From Pseudomonas sp. GV085 (lineage in GTDB: Bacteria; Pseudomonadota; Gammaproteobacteria; Pseudomonadales; Pseudomonadaceae), in contig NZ_QAOV01000014.1 of the NCBI RefSeq assembly GCF_003050925.1, forward strand, positions 1 through 64,000: a stretch of 64,000 nt of DNA, read 5' to 3'. The notes beneath the pieces are model-generated. The model worked only from the letters and a program-made list of their open reading frames with translations, was not told the origin of the DNA and ran no database searches. Made by a program: the position numbers and the translations under genes. Below, piece after piece: positions 35,823 through 44,746 of this stretch. How positions within the stretch are numbered: the stretch's first letter is position 1; every line of letters begins with the position of its first letter.

Positions 35823-36986
35823 ATGAGCTATCCATCCCTGAACTTTGCCCTCGGTGAAACCATCGACATGCTGCGCGATCAGGTCCAGTCCTTCGTCGCC
35901 AAGGAGATCGCCCCGCGCGCCGCTCAGATCGACATCGACAACCTGTTCCCCGCTGACCTGTGGCGCAAATTCGGCGACATGGGCCTGTTGGGCATCACCG
36001 TGCCGGAAGAGTACGGCGGTGCTGGCCTGGGTTACCTGGCCCACGTTGTCGCAATGGAAGAAATCAGCCGTGGCTCGGCCTCGGTGGCGTTGTCCTACGG
36101 CGCCCACTCCAACCTCTGCGTCAACCAGATCAACCGCAATGGCAATCACGAACAGAAAACCAAATACCTGCCCAAGCTGATCAGCGGCGAGCACATCGGC
36201 GCATTGGCCATGAGCGAACCGAACGCCGGCTCCGACGTGGTCTCGATGAAGCTGCGCGCCGACAAGCGCGGCGATCATTACGTGCTCAACGGCAGCAAGA
36301 CCTGGATCACCAACGGTCCGGACGCCAACACCTATGTGATCTACGCCAAGACCGACCTGGAAAAGGGCCCCCACGGCATCACCGCCTTCATCGTCGAGCG
36401 CGACTGGAAAGGCTTCAGCCGCAGCAACAAGTTCGACAAGCTCGGCATGCGCGGTTCGAACACCTGCGAGCTGTTTTTCGATGACGTCGAAGTGCCGGAA
36501 GAAAACATCCTCGGTGTGCTCAACGGCGGCGTGAAAGTGCTGATGAGTGGCCTCGACTATGAGCGAGTGGTGCTCTCGGGCGGCCCGACCGGGATCATGC
36601 AGGCGTGCATGGATCTGATCGTACCGTACATCCACGACCGCAAGCAGTTCGGCCAAAGCATCGGCGAATTCCAGCTGATCCAGGGCAAGGTCGCTGACAT
36701 GTACACCCAACTCAACGCCAGCCGCGCCTACCTGTACGCCGTGGCCCAGGCCTGCGAGCGCGGCGAAACCACGCGCAAGGACGCCGCCGGCGTGATCCTC
36801 TACAGCGCCGAACGCGCCACGCAAATGGCCCTCGACGCGATCCAGATTCTCGGTGGCAACGGCTACATCAATGAATTCCCGGCCGGCCGTCTGTTGCGTG
36901 ACGCCAAACTGTACGAAATCGGCGCGGGCACCAGTGAGATCCGTCGCATGCTGATCGGTCGCGAACTGTTCAACGAAACCCGCTAA
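35823..36986 (+). CDS. liuA: Isovaleryl-CoA dehydrogenase
   Basis: 387 residues. FAD-dependent oxidation of isovaleryl-CoA to 3-methylcrotonyl-CoA. Motifs: LAMSEPNAGSDVVSMKL, YVLNGSKTWITNGPDAN, the catalytic Glu region GLDYERVVLSGG typical of IVD, and ILGGNGYINEFPAGR at the C-terminus. The leader ACAAAAAAGCCAAAAGG just before the start is A-rich and a possible Hfq/Crc target. First gene of liuABCD. Confidence 0.95.
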   Translation: MSYPSLNFALGETIDMLRDQVQSFVAKEIAPRAAQIDIDNLFPADLWRKFGDMGLLGITVPEEYGGAGLGYLAHVVAMEEISRGSASVALSYGAHSNLCVNQINRNGNHEQKTKYLPKLISGEHIGALAMSEPNAGSDVVSMKLRADKRGDHYVLNGSKTWITNGPDANTYVIYAKTDLEKGPHGITAFIVERDWKGFSRSNKFDKLGMRGSNTCELFFDDVEVPEENILGVLNGGVKVLMSGLDYERVVLSGGPTGIMQACMDLIVPYIHDRKQFGQSIGEFQLIQGKVADMYTQLNASRAYLYAVAQACERGETTRKDAAGVILYSAERATQMALDAIQILGGNGYINEFPAGRLLRDAKLYEIGAGTSEIRRMLIGRELFNETR

Positions 36987-36998
36987 ACGGAGCTGCAC

Positions 36999-38606
36999 AT
37001 GGCTACCCTGCATACCCAGCTCAACCCCCGTTCAGCGGAGTTCGCCGCCAACAGTGCGGCGATGCTCAAGCAGGTCGACGCGTTGCACACCCTGCTCGCC
37101 CAAGTGGCGCAAGGTGGCGGCCCGAAGGCTCAGGAACGCCACACCTCGCGGGGCAAACTGCTGCCTCGCGAGCGCATCAACCGCTTGCTGGATCCGGGCT
37201 CACCGTTTCTGGAAATCAGTCAACTGGCGGCCTACGCGGTGTATGGCGAAGACGTCCCCGCCGCTGGCGTGATTGCCGGGATCGGCCGTGTGGAGGGCGT
37301 CGAATGCATGATCGTCGCCAACGATGCCACCGTGAAAGGCGGCTCGTACTACCCGCTGACGGTGAAAAAACACCTGCGCGCGCAGACCATCGCCCAGCAG
37401 AACCGCCTGCCGTGTATCTACCTCGTGGATTCGGGTGGTGCCAACCTGCCGCGTCAGGATGAGGTCTTTCCGGACCGCGAGCACTTCGGGCGGATCTTCT
37501 TCAATCAGGCCAACATGAGCGCCATGGGCATACCGCAGATTGCCGTGGTCATGGGTTCCTGCACCGCTGGTGGCGCCTATGTACCGGCGATGGCCGACGA
37601 AGCGATCATGGTCCGCGAACAAGCAACGATCTTCCTCGCCGGCCCGCCGCTGGTGAAAGCCGCGACCGGTGAAGTGGTCAGCGCCGAAGACCTTGGCGGG
37701 GCCGATGTGCACTGCAAGATTTCCGGTGTGGCCGACCATTACGCCGAGAGCGATGAACACGCCCTGGCACTGGCACGCCGCAGCATCGCCAACCTCAACT
37801 GGCGCAAGCAAGGTGAGGTTCAGCAACGCACACCAATCGCCCCGCTCTACAGCAGCGACGAGTTGTACGGCGTGGTTCCGGCCGACGCCAAGCAACCGTT
37901 CGACGTGCGCGAAGTGATTGCGCGGCTGGTGGATGGTTCGGTGTTCGACGAGTTCAAGGCGCTGTTCGGGACAACGCTGGTATGCGGTTTTGCTTACCTG
38001 CACGGTTACCCGATCGCGATCCTCGCCAACAACGGCATCCTGTTCGCTGAAGCGGCGCAGAAAGGCGCGCACTTCATCGAACTGGCGTGCCAGCGCGGCA
38101 TCCCGCTGCTGTTCCTGCAAAACATCACCGGCTTCATGGTCGGCCAGAAATACGAAGCTGGCGGCATCGCCAAGCACGGCGCGAAACTGGTGACCGCCGT
38201 GGCCTGCGCCAAGGTGCCGAAGTTCACCGTGATCATCGGCGGCAGTTTCGGTGCCGGTAACTACGGCATGTGCGGTCGCGCCTACGATCCGCGCTTTTTG
38301 TGGATGTGGCCGAATGCGCGTATTGGCGTGATGGGCGCCGAGCAGGCGGCCGGCGTACTGGTGCAGGTCAAGCGTGAGCAGGCCGAACGCAGTGGCCATG
38401 GTTTCAGCGCCGAGCAGGAAGCCGAAATCAAGCAGCCGATCCTCGACCAGTACGAAGAACAGGGTCACCCCTACTATTCCAGCGCGCGCCTGTGGGACGA
38501 CGGTGTTATCGACCCGGCCCAGACCCGCGACGTACTGGCCCTGGCCTTGTCCGCGTCGTTGAACGCGCCAATCGAACCGAGCCGCTTCGGCGTGTTCCGG
38601 ATGTGA
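36999..38606 (+). CDS. liuB: Methylcrotonyl-CoA carboxylase, carboxyltransferase subunit
   Basis: 535 residues, the beta subunit that transfers CO2 from biotin to 3-methylcrotonyl-CoA. Carboxyltransferase motifs include LVDSGGANLPRQDEVFPD, GSCTAGGAYVPAM, FLAGPPLVKAATGE and NITGFMVGQKYEAGG. It works with LiuD, two genes downstream. It starts 12 bp after liuA. Confidence 0.95.
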   Translation: MATLHTQLNPRSAEFAANSAAMLKQVDALHTLLAQVAQGGGPKAQERHTSRGKLLPRERINRLLDPGSPFLEISQLAAYAVYGEDVPAAGVIAGIGRVEGVECMIVANDATVKGGSYYPLTVKKHLRAQTIAQQNRLPCIYLVDSGGANLPRQDEVFPDREHFGRIFFNQANMSAMGIPQIAVVMGSCTAGGAYVPAMADEAIMVREQATIFLAGPPLVKAATGEVVSAEDLGGADVHCKISGVADHYAESDEHALALARRSIANLNWRKQGEVQQRTPIAPLYSSDELYGVVPADAKQPFDVREVIARLVDGSVFDEFKALFGTTLVCGFAYLHGYPIAILANNGILFAEAAQKGAHFIELACQRGIPLLFLQNITGFMVGQKYEAGGIAKHGAKLVTAVACAKVPKFTVIIGGSFGAGNYGMCGRAYDPRFLWMWPNARIGVMGAEQAAGVLVQVKREQAERSGHGFSAEQEAEIKQPILDQYEEQGHPYYSSARLWDDGVIDPAQTRDVLALALSASLNAPIEPSRFGVFRM

Positions 38607-38724
38607 TTTTCTGTGGGCGCGGGCTTGTGTGGCGAGGGAGCTTGCTCCCGTTCGATTGCAGAGCAATCGTAAAATCGTTTCGCGAACCAGCCCGCCCCCG
38701 CAAGGACCGTGGAGACGGACGAAT

Positions 38725-39537
38725 ATGAGCGACTTCAACACCCTCGAACTGCTGAGCGACCCCCGTGGTTTTGCCACGCTGTGGCTCAGCCGCGAAGAAA
38801 AGAACAACGCCTTCAACGCCGAAATGATCCGCGAACTGATCCTCGCCCTCGACAAAGTCGCGAGCGATGCCAGCCTGCGATTTCTGATCGTGCGCGGCCG
38901 CGGCAAGCATTTCAGCGCCGGCGCTGACCTTGCCTGGATGCAGCAATCGGCCGAACTCGATTACGCCACCAACCTCGATGACGCCCGGGAACTGGCAGAG
39001 TTGATGTACAACCTGGCCAAACTGAAAGTCCCGACCCTGGCGGTGGTGCAAGGCGCAGCCTTTGGTGGCGCACTGGGCCTGATCAGTTGCTGTGACATGG
39101 CCATCGGTGCCGATGATGCGCAGTTCTGCCTCTCGGAAGTACGCATCGGCCTGGCGCCGGCAGTGATCAGCCCGTTCGTGGTGCAAGCCATTGGCGAGCG
39201 CGCTACCCGTCGCTATGCCTTGACCGCTGAGCGTTTCGGCGGGCAACGGGCTCGGGAAATCGGTTTGTTGTCGGAGAGTTATGCAAGTGCCGAGCTGGAA
39301 CAGAAAGTCGAACAGTGGATCGACAACCTGCTGCTCAACAGCCCGGCGGCCATGCGCGCCAGCAAGGATCTGCTGCGCGAAGTCGGCGACGGCTCACTGA
39401 CCCCGGCATTGCGTCGCTACACCGAAAACGCCATCGCCCGCATTCGCGTCAGCCCAGAAGGCCAGGAAGGCTTGCGTGCCTTCCTGCAAAAACGTCCGCC
39501 GAGCTGGCAAGCCGAATCCACCAAGGAGCCCCGCTGA
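38725..39537 (+). CDS. liuC: Methylglutaconyl-CoA hydratase
   Basis: 270 residues, crotonase family, hydrating 3-methylglutaconyl-CoA to HMG-CoA for LiuE. Visible features: FSAGADLAWMQQSAEL (oxyanion-hole strand), QGAAFGGALGLISCCDMAIG and the catalytic SEVRIGLAPAVISPFV. Start ATG at 38725 with GGAG upstream; the 118-bp gap after liuB contains a decayed REP-like sequence (38620-38700). Its stop overlaps the liuD start (TGATG). Confidence 0.92.
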   Translation: MSDFNTLELLSDPRGFATLWLSREEKNNAFNAEMIRELILALDKVASDASLRFLIVRGRGKHFSAGADLAWMQQSAELDYATNLDDARELAELMYNLAKLKVPTLAVVQGAAFGGALGLISCCDMAIGADDAQFCLSEVRIGLAPAVISPFVVQAIGERATRRYALTAERFGGQRAREIGLLSESYASAELEQKVEQWIDNLLLNSPAAMRASKDLLREVGDGSLTPALRRYTENAIARIRVSPEGQEGLRAFLQKRPPSWQAESTKEPR

Positions 39538-41492
39538 TGAGCGCACCTGTCCTCACCACCCTGCTGGTGGCCAACCGTGGCGAAATCGCTTGCCGGGTGA
39601 TGCGCACCGCCAAGGCGCTGGGCCTGACCACCGTGGCCGTACACAGCGCCACCGACCGTGACGCCCGGCACAGCCGCGAAGCCGACATTCGTGTCGACCT
39701 GGGTGGCAGCAAAGCCGCCGACAGCTACCTGCAGATCGACAAACTGATTGCCGCCGCCAAGGCCAGCGGCGCCCAGGCGATTCACCCCGGCTATGGCTTT
39801 TTGTCGGAGAACGCCGGCTTCGCCCGTGCCATCGAAAACGCCGGCCTGATTTTCCTCGGCCCGCCTGCCTCGGCCATCGACGCCATGGGCAGCAAGTCCG
39901 CGGCCAAAGCCTTGATGGAAACCGCTGGCGTGCCGCTGGTGCCCGGTTATCACGGTGAAGCCCAGGACCTGGAAACCTTCCGCACCGCCTGCGAACGCAT
40001 CGGCTACCCGGTGCTGCTCAAGGCCACCGCGGGTGGTGGCGGCAAAGGCATGAAAGTGGTCGAGGACGTCAGCCAACTGGCCGAAGCCCTGGCCTCGGCC
40101 CAGCGCGAGGCGCAATCGTCGTTCGGCGACTCGCGGATGCTGGTGGAGAAATACCTGCTCAAGCCACGTCACGTGGAAATCCAGGTGTTCGCCGACCAGC
40201 ACGGCAACTGCCTGTACCTCAACGAACGCGACTGCTCGATTCAGCGCCGTCACCAGAAAGTCGTCGAAGAAGCGCCAGCACCCGGCCTGAGCCCGGAGCT
40301 GCGACGCGCCATGGGCGAAGCCGCTGTGCGTTCAGCGCAGGCCATCGGTTATATCGGTGCCGGCACCGTTGAGTTTTTGCTGGATGCGCGGGGCGAGTTC
40401 TTCTTCATGGAGATGAACACCCGCCTGCAAGTGGAACACCCGGTCACCGAAGCCATCACCGGCCTCGACCTGGTGGCCTGGCAGATTCGCGTGGCACGCG
40501 GCGAAGCGTTGCCGATGACGCAAGACCAGGTGCCGCTGGTGGGGCACGCGATCGAGGTGCGGCTGTATGCCGAAGATCCGGGCAATGACTTCCTGCCGGC
40601 GACCGGTCGCCTGGAGCTGTATCGCGAATCCGCCCAGGGGCCGGGGCGTCGAGTGGACAGTGGTGTTGAAGAAGGCGATGAAATTTCGCCTTTCTACGAC
40701 CCGATGCTCGGCAAGCTGATTGCCTGGGGCGAAGATCGTGAACAGGCGCGATTGCGCCTGTTGAGCATGCTCGACGAATTCGCCATCGGCGGATTGAAGA
40801 CCAACATCAATTTCCTGCGGCGCATCATCGGTCACCCGGCATTTGCCGCTGCCGAACTCGATACCGGCTTCATTCCGCGCTATCAGGAACAGTTGCTGCC
40901 GACGCCTGCGGAACTCAGCGATGATTTCTGGCAGGCCGCCGCCCAGGCGTTTGCCCAGAGCCAACCGCCTGCAACCCGCGCCGATGATCCGAGTTCGCCA
41001 TGGGCGGCGCGTAATGGCCTGCGTGCCGGTTTGCCGAGAGCAATCACCCTGCACCTGAGTTGTGAAGGCCAGGACCGGGCGCTCACGCTGGGCGACATCA
41101 ATGCCCACAGCGCTCGGCTCAAGGGCGAGCAGCTGCTGACCGAGCAGGCTGGCGTGCGCCGTCAACACCGCGCAATACGCCGTGGCGAACAGGTGTATTT
41201 GCAATGGGATGGCGAGTTGCGCCGCATCGAGGCTTACGACCCGATCAGCGCTGTCGAGGCCAGCCACAGCCATCATGGCGGGCTGACCGCACCGATGAAC
41301 GGCAGCATCGTCCGCGTGCTGGTTGAGGCCGGGCAATCGGTCGAAGCCGGGGCGCAATTGGTGGTACTGGAAGCGATGAAGATGGAGCACAGCATTCGCG
41401 CGCCCCATGCCGGGGTGATCAAGGCGCTGTATTGCCAGGAAGGCGAGATGGTCAGCGAAGGCAGTGCACTGGTCGAACTGGAAGAAGCGTGA
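39537..41492 (+). CDS. liuD: Methylcrotonyl-CoA carboxylase, biotin-carrying subunit
   Basis: 651 residues, alpha subunit: biotin carboxylase domain (about 1-450; LLVANRGEIACRVMRTAKAL, then HPGYGFLSENAGFARAI, ATP-grasp KATAGGGGKGMKVV and EMNTRLQVEHPVTE), a linker domain and a C-terminal biotinyl domain with EAMKMEH, where Lys615 carries biotin. Begins in a 1-bp TGATG overlap with liuC. Catalyses the ATP-dependent carboxylation of biotin for LiuB. Confidence 0.95.
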   Translation: MSAPVLTTLLVANRGEIACRVMRTAKALGLTTVAVHSATDRDARHSREADIRVDLGGSKAADSYLQIDKLIAAAKASGAQAIHPGYGFLSENAGFARAIENAGLIFLGPPASAIDAMGSKSAAKALMETAGVPLVPGYHGEAQDLETFRTACERIGYPVLLKATAGGGGKGMKVVEDVSQLAEALASAQREAQSSFGDSRMLVEKYLLKPRHVEIQVFADQHGNCLYLNERDCSIQRRHQKVVEEAPAPGLSPELRRAMGEAAVRSAQAIGYIGAGTVEFLLDARGEFFFMEMNTRLQVEHPVTEAITGLDLVAWQIRVARGEALPMTQDQVPLVGHAIEVRLYAEDPGNDFLPATGRLELYRESAQGPGRRVDSGVEEGDEISPFYDPMLGKLIAWGEDREQARLRLLSMLDEFAIGGLKTNINFLRRIIGHPAFAAAELDTGFIPRYQEQLLPTPAELSDDFWQAAAQAFAQSQPPATRADDPSSPWAARNGLRAGLPRAITLHLSCEGQDRALTLGDINAHSARLKGEQLLTEQAGVRRQHRAIRRGEQVYLQWDGELRRIEAYDPISAVEASHSHHGGLTAPMNGSIVRVLVEAGQSVEAGAQLVVLEAMKMEHSIRAPHAGVIKALYCQEGEMVSEGSALVELEEA

Positions 41493-41497
41493 AATGA

Positions 41498-41529
41498 AGA
41501 TCGGTCCTGCGCATCGCGAGGACCGATCT
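41498..41529. terminator. Hairpin between liuD and convergent repressor gene
   Basis: AGATCGGTCCT (41498-41508) pairs with AGGACCGATCT (41519-41529), loop of 10. There is no clear T-run, so it may be a bidirectional attenuator or Rho-assisted end. Confidence 0.55.
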
Positions 41530-41531
41530 GA

Positions 41532-42179
41532 TCAGAACCTGGCAGTTGCCTGAACCACTACGCCGATGATTCGACAATCTTCGGCGTACAAGGCTTTCGG
41601 ATACGTCGGATTGAGCGGCACCAGATAACGCTGCCCGCCCTCTTCGATGAGCTTGCGGAACGTGGCTTCGGCGCTGTCCGGCCACTGGGCAATGACCAGT
41701 TTGCCGGGCACCGCTTCCACCGCCGGGTCCACCAGGATCAGCATGCCTTCCGCAATACTGATGCCAGTGGGTGCGGTCATCGCATCACCTGACACTCTCA
41801 ACCAGAATGCCGGTCCCTGCGCGTGATAATCGGACAATTCAAAGTGCCCTTTCCCATACACCGCGACCTCGCCATCGCGCACTTCGGCAGGTTCTCGCCA
41901 GTCACTGACCGGGTAGCGGAAGTAGGGATTGTACTTCTGTGTCAGAGGGATTTCGTCGTCCGTTGACGCCTGCGGTTCCCGGATTACCAGCGCCACTTCG
42001 AGAAACTCAAGGCCCAGCGCCCGCAGGACACGGTTCATGTCTTCGATGCCGGGTTCACGACGTTTGTTGAGCCAGTGGCCAATGCCGCCCTGGGACATCC
42101 CGAGGCGCTCGGCGAGTATCTCTTGAGTGATTTTGAGTTCACTCATCTTGGCCTTGACCAATTCAATCCATTTATCCAT
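41532..42179 (-). CDS. HTH/S24 (LexA-PrtR-like) repressor lacking protease residues
   Basis: 215 residues. An N-terminal Cro/CI-type HTH (about 10-60, ITQEILAERLGMSQGGIGHW) and a C-terminal S24 domain like PrtR/LexA. Aligning RVSGDAMTAPTG to LexA RVSGMSM puts Ala133 at the nucleophilic serine. Aligning EATFRKL to LexA EVTVKRL puts Arg175 at the general-base lysine, although Lys176 is adjacent. Self-cleavage on DNA damage is therefore not expected. Start ATG 42179 rather than an upstream GTG-led extension, because the family begins with MDKWIELV. Divergent from the DUF6124 gene at 42309, its likely target or partner. Confidence 0.85.
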   Translation of the reverse strand: MDKWIELVKAKMSELKITQEILAERLGMSQGGIGHWLNKRREPGIEDMNRVLRALGLEFLEVALVIREPQASTDDEIPLTQKYNPYFRYPVSDWREPAEVRDGEVAVYGKGHFELSDYHAQGPAFWLRVSGDAMTAPTGISIAEGMLILVDPAVEAVPGKLVIAQWPDSAEATFRKLIEEGGQRYLVPLNPTYPKALYAEDCRIIGVVVQATARF

Positions 42180-42308
42180 GTGCGGCACGATACGTGGACG
42201 ACTCCGGCCTTCAAAACACAAATTGTAGTATTTAAATTATCGTCACAAATACATTACGTATTAGGATCGATTCACGGATCTGAATCTAACACGGAGCTTG
42301 CCATCGTC

Positions 42309-42650
42309 ATGAACCCACCCACCAATGACCTGTCGGACATGCAAATCGACACCACCCTCACCTCTCCTCAGGGCTCAGCGGCGGCACAACGCGCGCTGGA
42401 CTATTACTTGAAACCAGCTATTTCGGAGGAAGTGACCGAACCGCGTTTTTTTGATGTGAACCGCAACATCAGCGGCGAAGAGGCGCTGGTCCATGCTTTG
42501 GACCTGTTGCGCTGTGCTGCCGCCACCGCGTCCGAATCAGCCAATCACCTGCAAGGCGCAAACCGCGACCTGGCATTTTCGACGGTGCACATGATCGACA
42601 TGGCCAAGGCGATGGTCGATCGATCGCTGGAGAAGTATGAAAACGGTTGA
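42309..42650 (+). CDS. DUF6124-like small protein (second copy)
   Basis: 113 residues. It shares with the protein at 1382-1741 the layout of a short disordered N-terminus, an LDYYLKP block and a C-terminal helical part (HALDLLRCAAATASESANHL ... AMVDRSLEKYENG). Soluble, no signal. Head-to-head with the S24 repressor across 129 bp that include AATACATTACGTATT (42246-42260), a palindromic candidate operator. Function unknown. Confidence 0.7.
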   Translation: MNPPTNDLSDMQIDTTLTSPQGSAAAQRALDYYLKPAISEEVTEPRFFDVNRNISGEEALVHALDLLRCAAATASESANHLQGANRDLAFSTVHMIDMAKAMVDRSLEKYENG

Positions 42651-42671
42651 GGTGAGAACGCAAATCGAGAA

Positions 42672-42693
42672 GACAGGAAAGAATTTTCCTGTC
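42672..42693 (+). terminator. Hairpin after the DUF6124 gene
   Basis: GACAGGAAA-GAAT-TTTCCTGTC, 9-bp perfect stem; no long T-run follows. It probably insulates the gene from prrF. Confidence 0.55.
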
Positions 42694-42709
42694 GAGCAGG
42701 TAAAAATGA

Positions 42710-42741
42710 TTGACCTGCAAACGATAATGATTATTATTACA
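42710..42741 (+). promoter_or_regulatory. prrF promoter overlapped by a Fur box
   Basis: -35 TTGACC (42710-42715), 16-bp spacer, -10 TATTAT (42732-42737). GATAATGATTATTATTACA (42723-42741) matches 15 of 19 positions of the Fur box consensus and covers the -10, so iron-loaded Fur should block transcription. Confidence 0.85.
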
Positions 42742-42743
42742 TC

Positions 42744-42856
42744 GACTGATCGCGAGATCAGTCGATGGACCAGATGACCTTAGGTCGGTCTCCTGGACTA
42801 TCTCCTCATCAGGCTAATCACGGTTTTTGACCCGGCTTTTTGCCGGGTCTTTTTTT
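42744..42856 (+). ncRNA. prrF: PrrF-type iron-starvation sRNA
   Basis: About 113 nt. It begins with the perfect hairpin GACTGATC-GCGA-GATCAGTC, continues with a single-stranded core that I recognise as the conserved PrrF segment (CTATCTCCTCATCAGGCTAA, near 42799), and ends in a GACCCGGC/GCCGGGTC hairpin with a run of seven or more T. PrrF RNAs pair with mRNAs of iron-using proteins such as sodB and acnA to spare iron. Only one copy is here; P. aeruginosa has two in tandem, other pseudomonads have dispersed copies. The 215 bp after it (42857-43073) shows nothing further. Confidence 0.88.
42829..42856 (+). terminator. Terminator of prrF
   Basis: GACCCGGC (42829-42836) with GCCGGGTC (42842-42849) then T-run to 42856. 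Confidence 0.9.
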
Positions 42857-43073
42857 GCCGGTTTTTCTGGCTTTGGCTTCAGGCTAATGAAGTCTTTGGG
42901 TGCCGAAAATTCGATGGCGCGGACGATATCAAAAGAATTCCAGTTGGCAAGAGAAGCCCGGCTTCATTGGTCAAAACCAGCGACAAATAGCACGTGAGAA
43001 CCAATCGCACAGTCTCTAAGCTGCGGCGGCGTCAAGGAGGACGCCCCCAACTCCTGGCCCTCTCTCCTGCTCT

Positions 43074-44684
43074 TCAATACACCGCTATATGTGAATCCGT
43101 TCGTGGCTCTGTCCCACCGCATAACACACCGGTTTCAGGATCGCGCAAGATAATTTGCCCACGCCCATAACTGGTGAGATCGCATGCCACCTGAACCTCG
43201 TGCCCGCGACGCGTCAGTGCCGCCGCCATATCTCGCGAAGCGTCCTGCTCAATGCCCACCTTCATGCCCCCCAACCATTGCCAACGCGGTGCGTCCAGCG
43301 CGGCTTGAGGGTTGAGTCCGAAATCCACCAGATTCATGACCATCTGCACATGCCCTTGCGGTTGCATGTAGCCGCCCATGACACCAAAGGGGCCCATCGC
43401 TTCACCGTCTTTTGTAAGGAACCCTGGAATGATGGTGTGGAAGGTCTTTTTGCCAGGCGCCAGGCAATTGGCGTGCACGGGATCAAGGCTGAACTCTTCA
43501 CCGCGGTTTTGCAGGGCGATACCGCTGTCAGGCAACACCACGCCGGAACCAAAGCCGTGGTAGTTGCTCTGGATGAACGAAACCATGTTGCCCTCCGCAT
43601 CGGCGGTGGCCAGATAGACGGTGCCACTGGCGTGGGGATCACCCGGCAGGGGCGTCACGGCCTGTTCACCAATCTGCGCCCGGCGATGAGCGCAATAGTG
43701 ATCGCTGAGAAGATCGTCCACCGCCACCCGCATGTGCACCGGATCGGTGATGTAGTGCAAACCATCGCTGTAGGCGAGTTTCATGGCCTCGAGTTGACGA
43801 TGCCAGGTCTGCTGGCTGTCGCGATGATCGAAGTCAAAGCCCTCGAGAATCTTCAACGCCATCAACGCCACGAGTCCCTGACCACTCGGAGGAATCTCCC
43901 AGACGTCGACACCACGATAGTTGACCTTGATCGGCTCAACCCACTGGGCGCTGTAGTCCTGCAAATCACTGGCGCGCAGATAGCCGCCCGTGGCCCGCGA
44001 ATGCGCATCCAGCCTCTGCGCCAGCGCGCCACGATAAATACTTTCACACTCGGTGGCGGCCAATTCGCTCAAGGTCCGTGCCTGGGCCGGGTTACGGAAC
44101 AGCTCGCCGGCGCGGGGGGCACGGCCTTCGATCAGGAAGGTCTCGAACCAGCTCTCGAGCACGTCGCTACGGTCCGGAGTGAAATCCTCCAGCGCGGCTT
44201 GCCACTGCAAGGCCACCACTGGCGAAACGGGAAATCCGTCCCGCGCCAGACTGATCGCCGGTTGCAGCAAGTCCGCAAAGGGCAGACGACCGAAACGCCG
44301 GGACAATTGCGCCCAGGCCGACGGGCAGCCAGGAACAGTGACAGGCGTCCAGCCATGCAGCGGCATTCTTTCATGACCGGCCGCTTTCACTGCCTCAATG
44401 CCCAGGGCTTGCGGGGCGGCGCCGTTGGCAGCCAGGCCATGCAGTTTGTCTTGGGTCCAGACCAAGGCAAAAGCGTCACCACCGATACCACAACCGGTGG
44501 GCTCGACCACCGTCAATGCGGCTGCCGTGGCGATGGCCGCATCGATGGCATTGCCGCCGCGACGCATCACTTCTATCCCGGCTTCGGCGGCCAGTGGCTG
44601 AGAGGCGGCGACCATGCCGCGCTTGGAAAAAACGCTTTGACGTTGTGAGGTGTAGGGATACTCGTGGGCAGAAAATTTGAACAT
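43074..44684 (-). CDS. Gamma-glutamyltransferase family protein, cytosolic type
   Basis: 536 residues. Ntn-hydrolase that transfers or hydrolyses gamma-glutamyl groups after autocleavage. The autoprocessing Thr355 lies in HASGTVYLATADAEGNMVSF. The substrate-binding stretch GGYMQPQGHVQMVMNL is present. Unlike periplasmic Ggt it has no signal peptide (MFKFSAHEYPYTSQRQ...), which puts it with the YwrD/Ggt2-like cytoplasmic branch. It follows an amino-acid ABC importer on the same strand, suggesting intracellular hydrolysis of an imported gamma-glutamyl compound. Start could also be the GTG at 44696; neither has a strong ribosome-binding site. Confidence 0.85.
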   Translation of the reverse strand: MFKFSAHEYPYTSQRQSVFSKRGMVAASQPLAAEAGIEVMRRGGNAIDAAIATAAALTVVEPTGCGIGGDAFALVWTQDKLHGLAANGAAPQALGIEAVKAAGHERMPLHGWTPVTVPGCPSAWAQLSRRFGRLPFADLLQPAISLARDGFPVSPVVALQWQAALEDFTPDRSDVLESWFETFLIEGRAPRAGELFRNPAQARTLSELAATECESIYRGALAQRLDAHSRATGGYLRASDLQDYSAQWVEPIKVNYRGVDVWEIPPSGQGLVALMALKILEGFDFDHRDSQQTWHRQLEAMKLAYSDGLHYITDPVHMRVAVDDLLSDHYCAHRRAQIGEQAVTPLPGDPHASGTVYLATADAEGNMVSFIQSNYHGFGSGVVLPDSGIALQNRGEEFSLDPVHANCLAPGKKTFHTIIPGFLTKDGEAMGPFGVMGGYMQPQGHVQMVMNLVDFGLNPQAALDAPRWQWLGGMKVGIEQDASRDMAAALTRRGHEVQVACDLTSYGRGQIILRDPETGVLCGGTEPRTDSHIAVY

Positions 44685-44719
44685 GGCAGGACTCACACAA
44701 AAGTAATGTTCATAAAAAC

Positions 44720-44746
44720 CTGTAGGAGCCGGCTCGCTCCTACAAC
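44720..44746. repeat. Single collapsed REP palindrome overlapping a stop codon
   Basis: CTGTAGGAGC-CG-GCTCGCTCCTACA is a REP with no spacer. Its right arm contains the TAG stop (44742-44740) of the ABC ATPase gene. Confidence 0.75.

Noticed and set aside
38613..38700. REP-like sequence between liuB and liuC
   Set aside because: Only fragments of the REP core remain and no clean palindrome forms, so it is not listed as a repeat.
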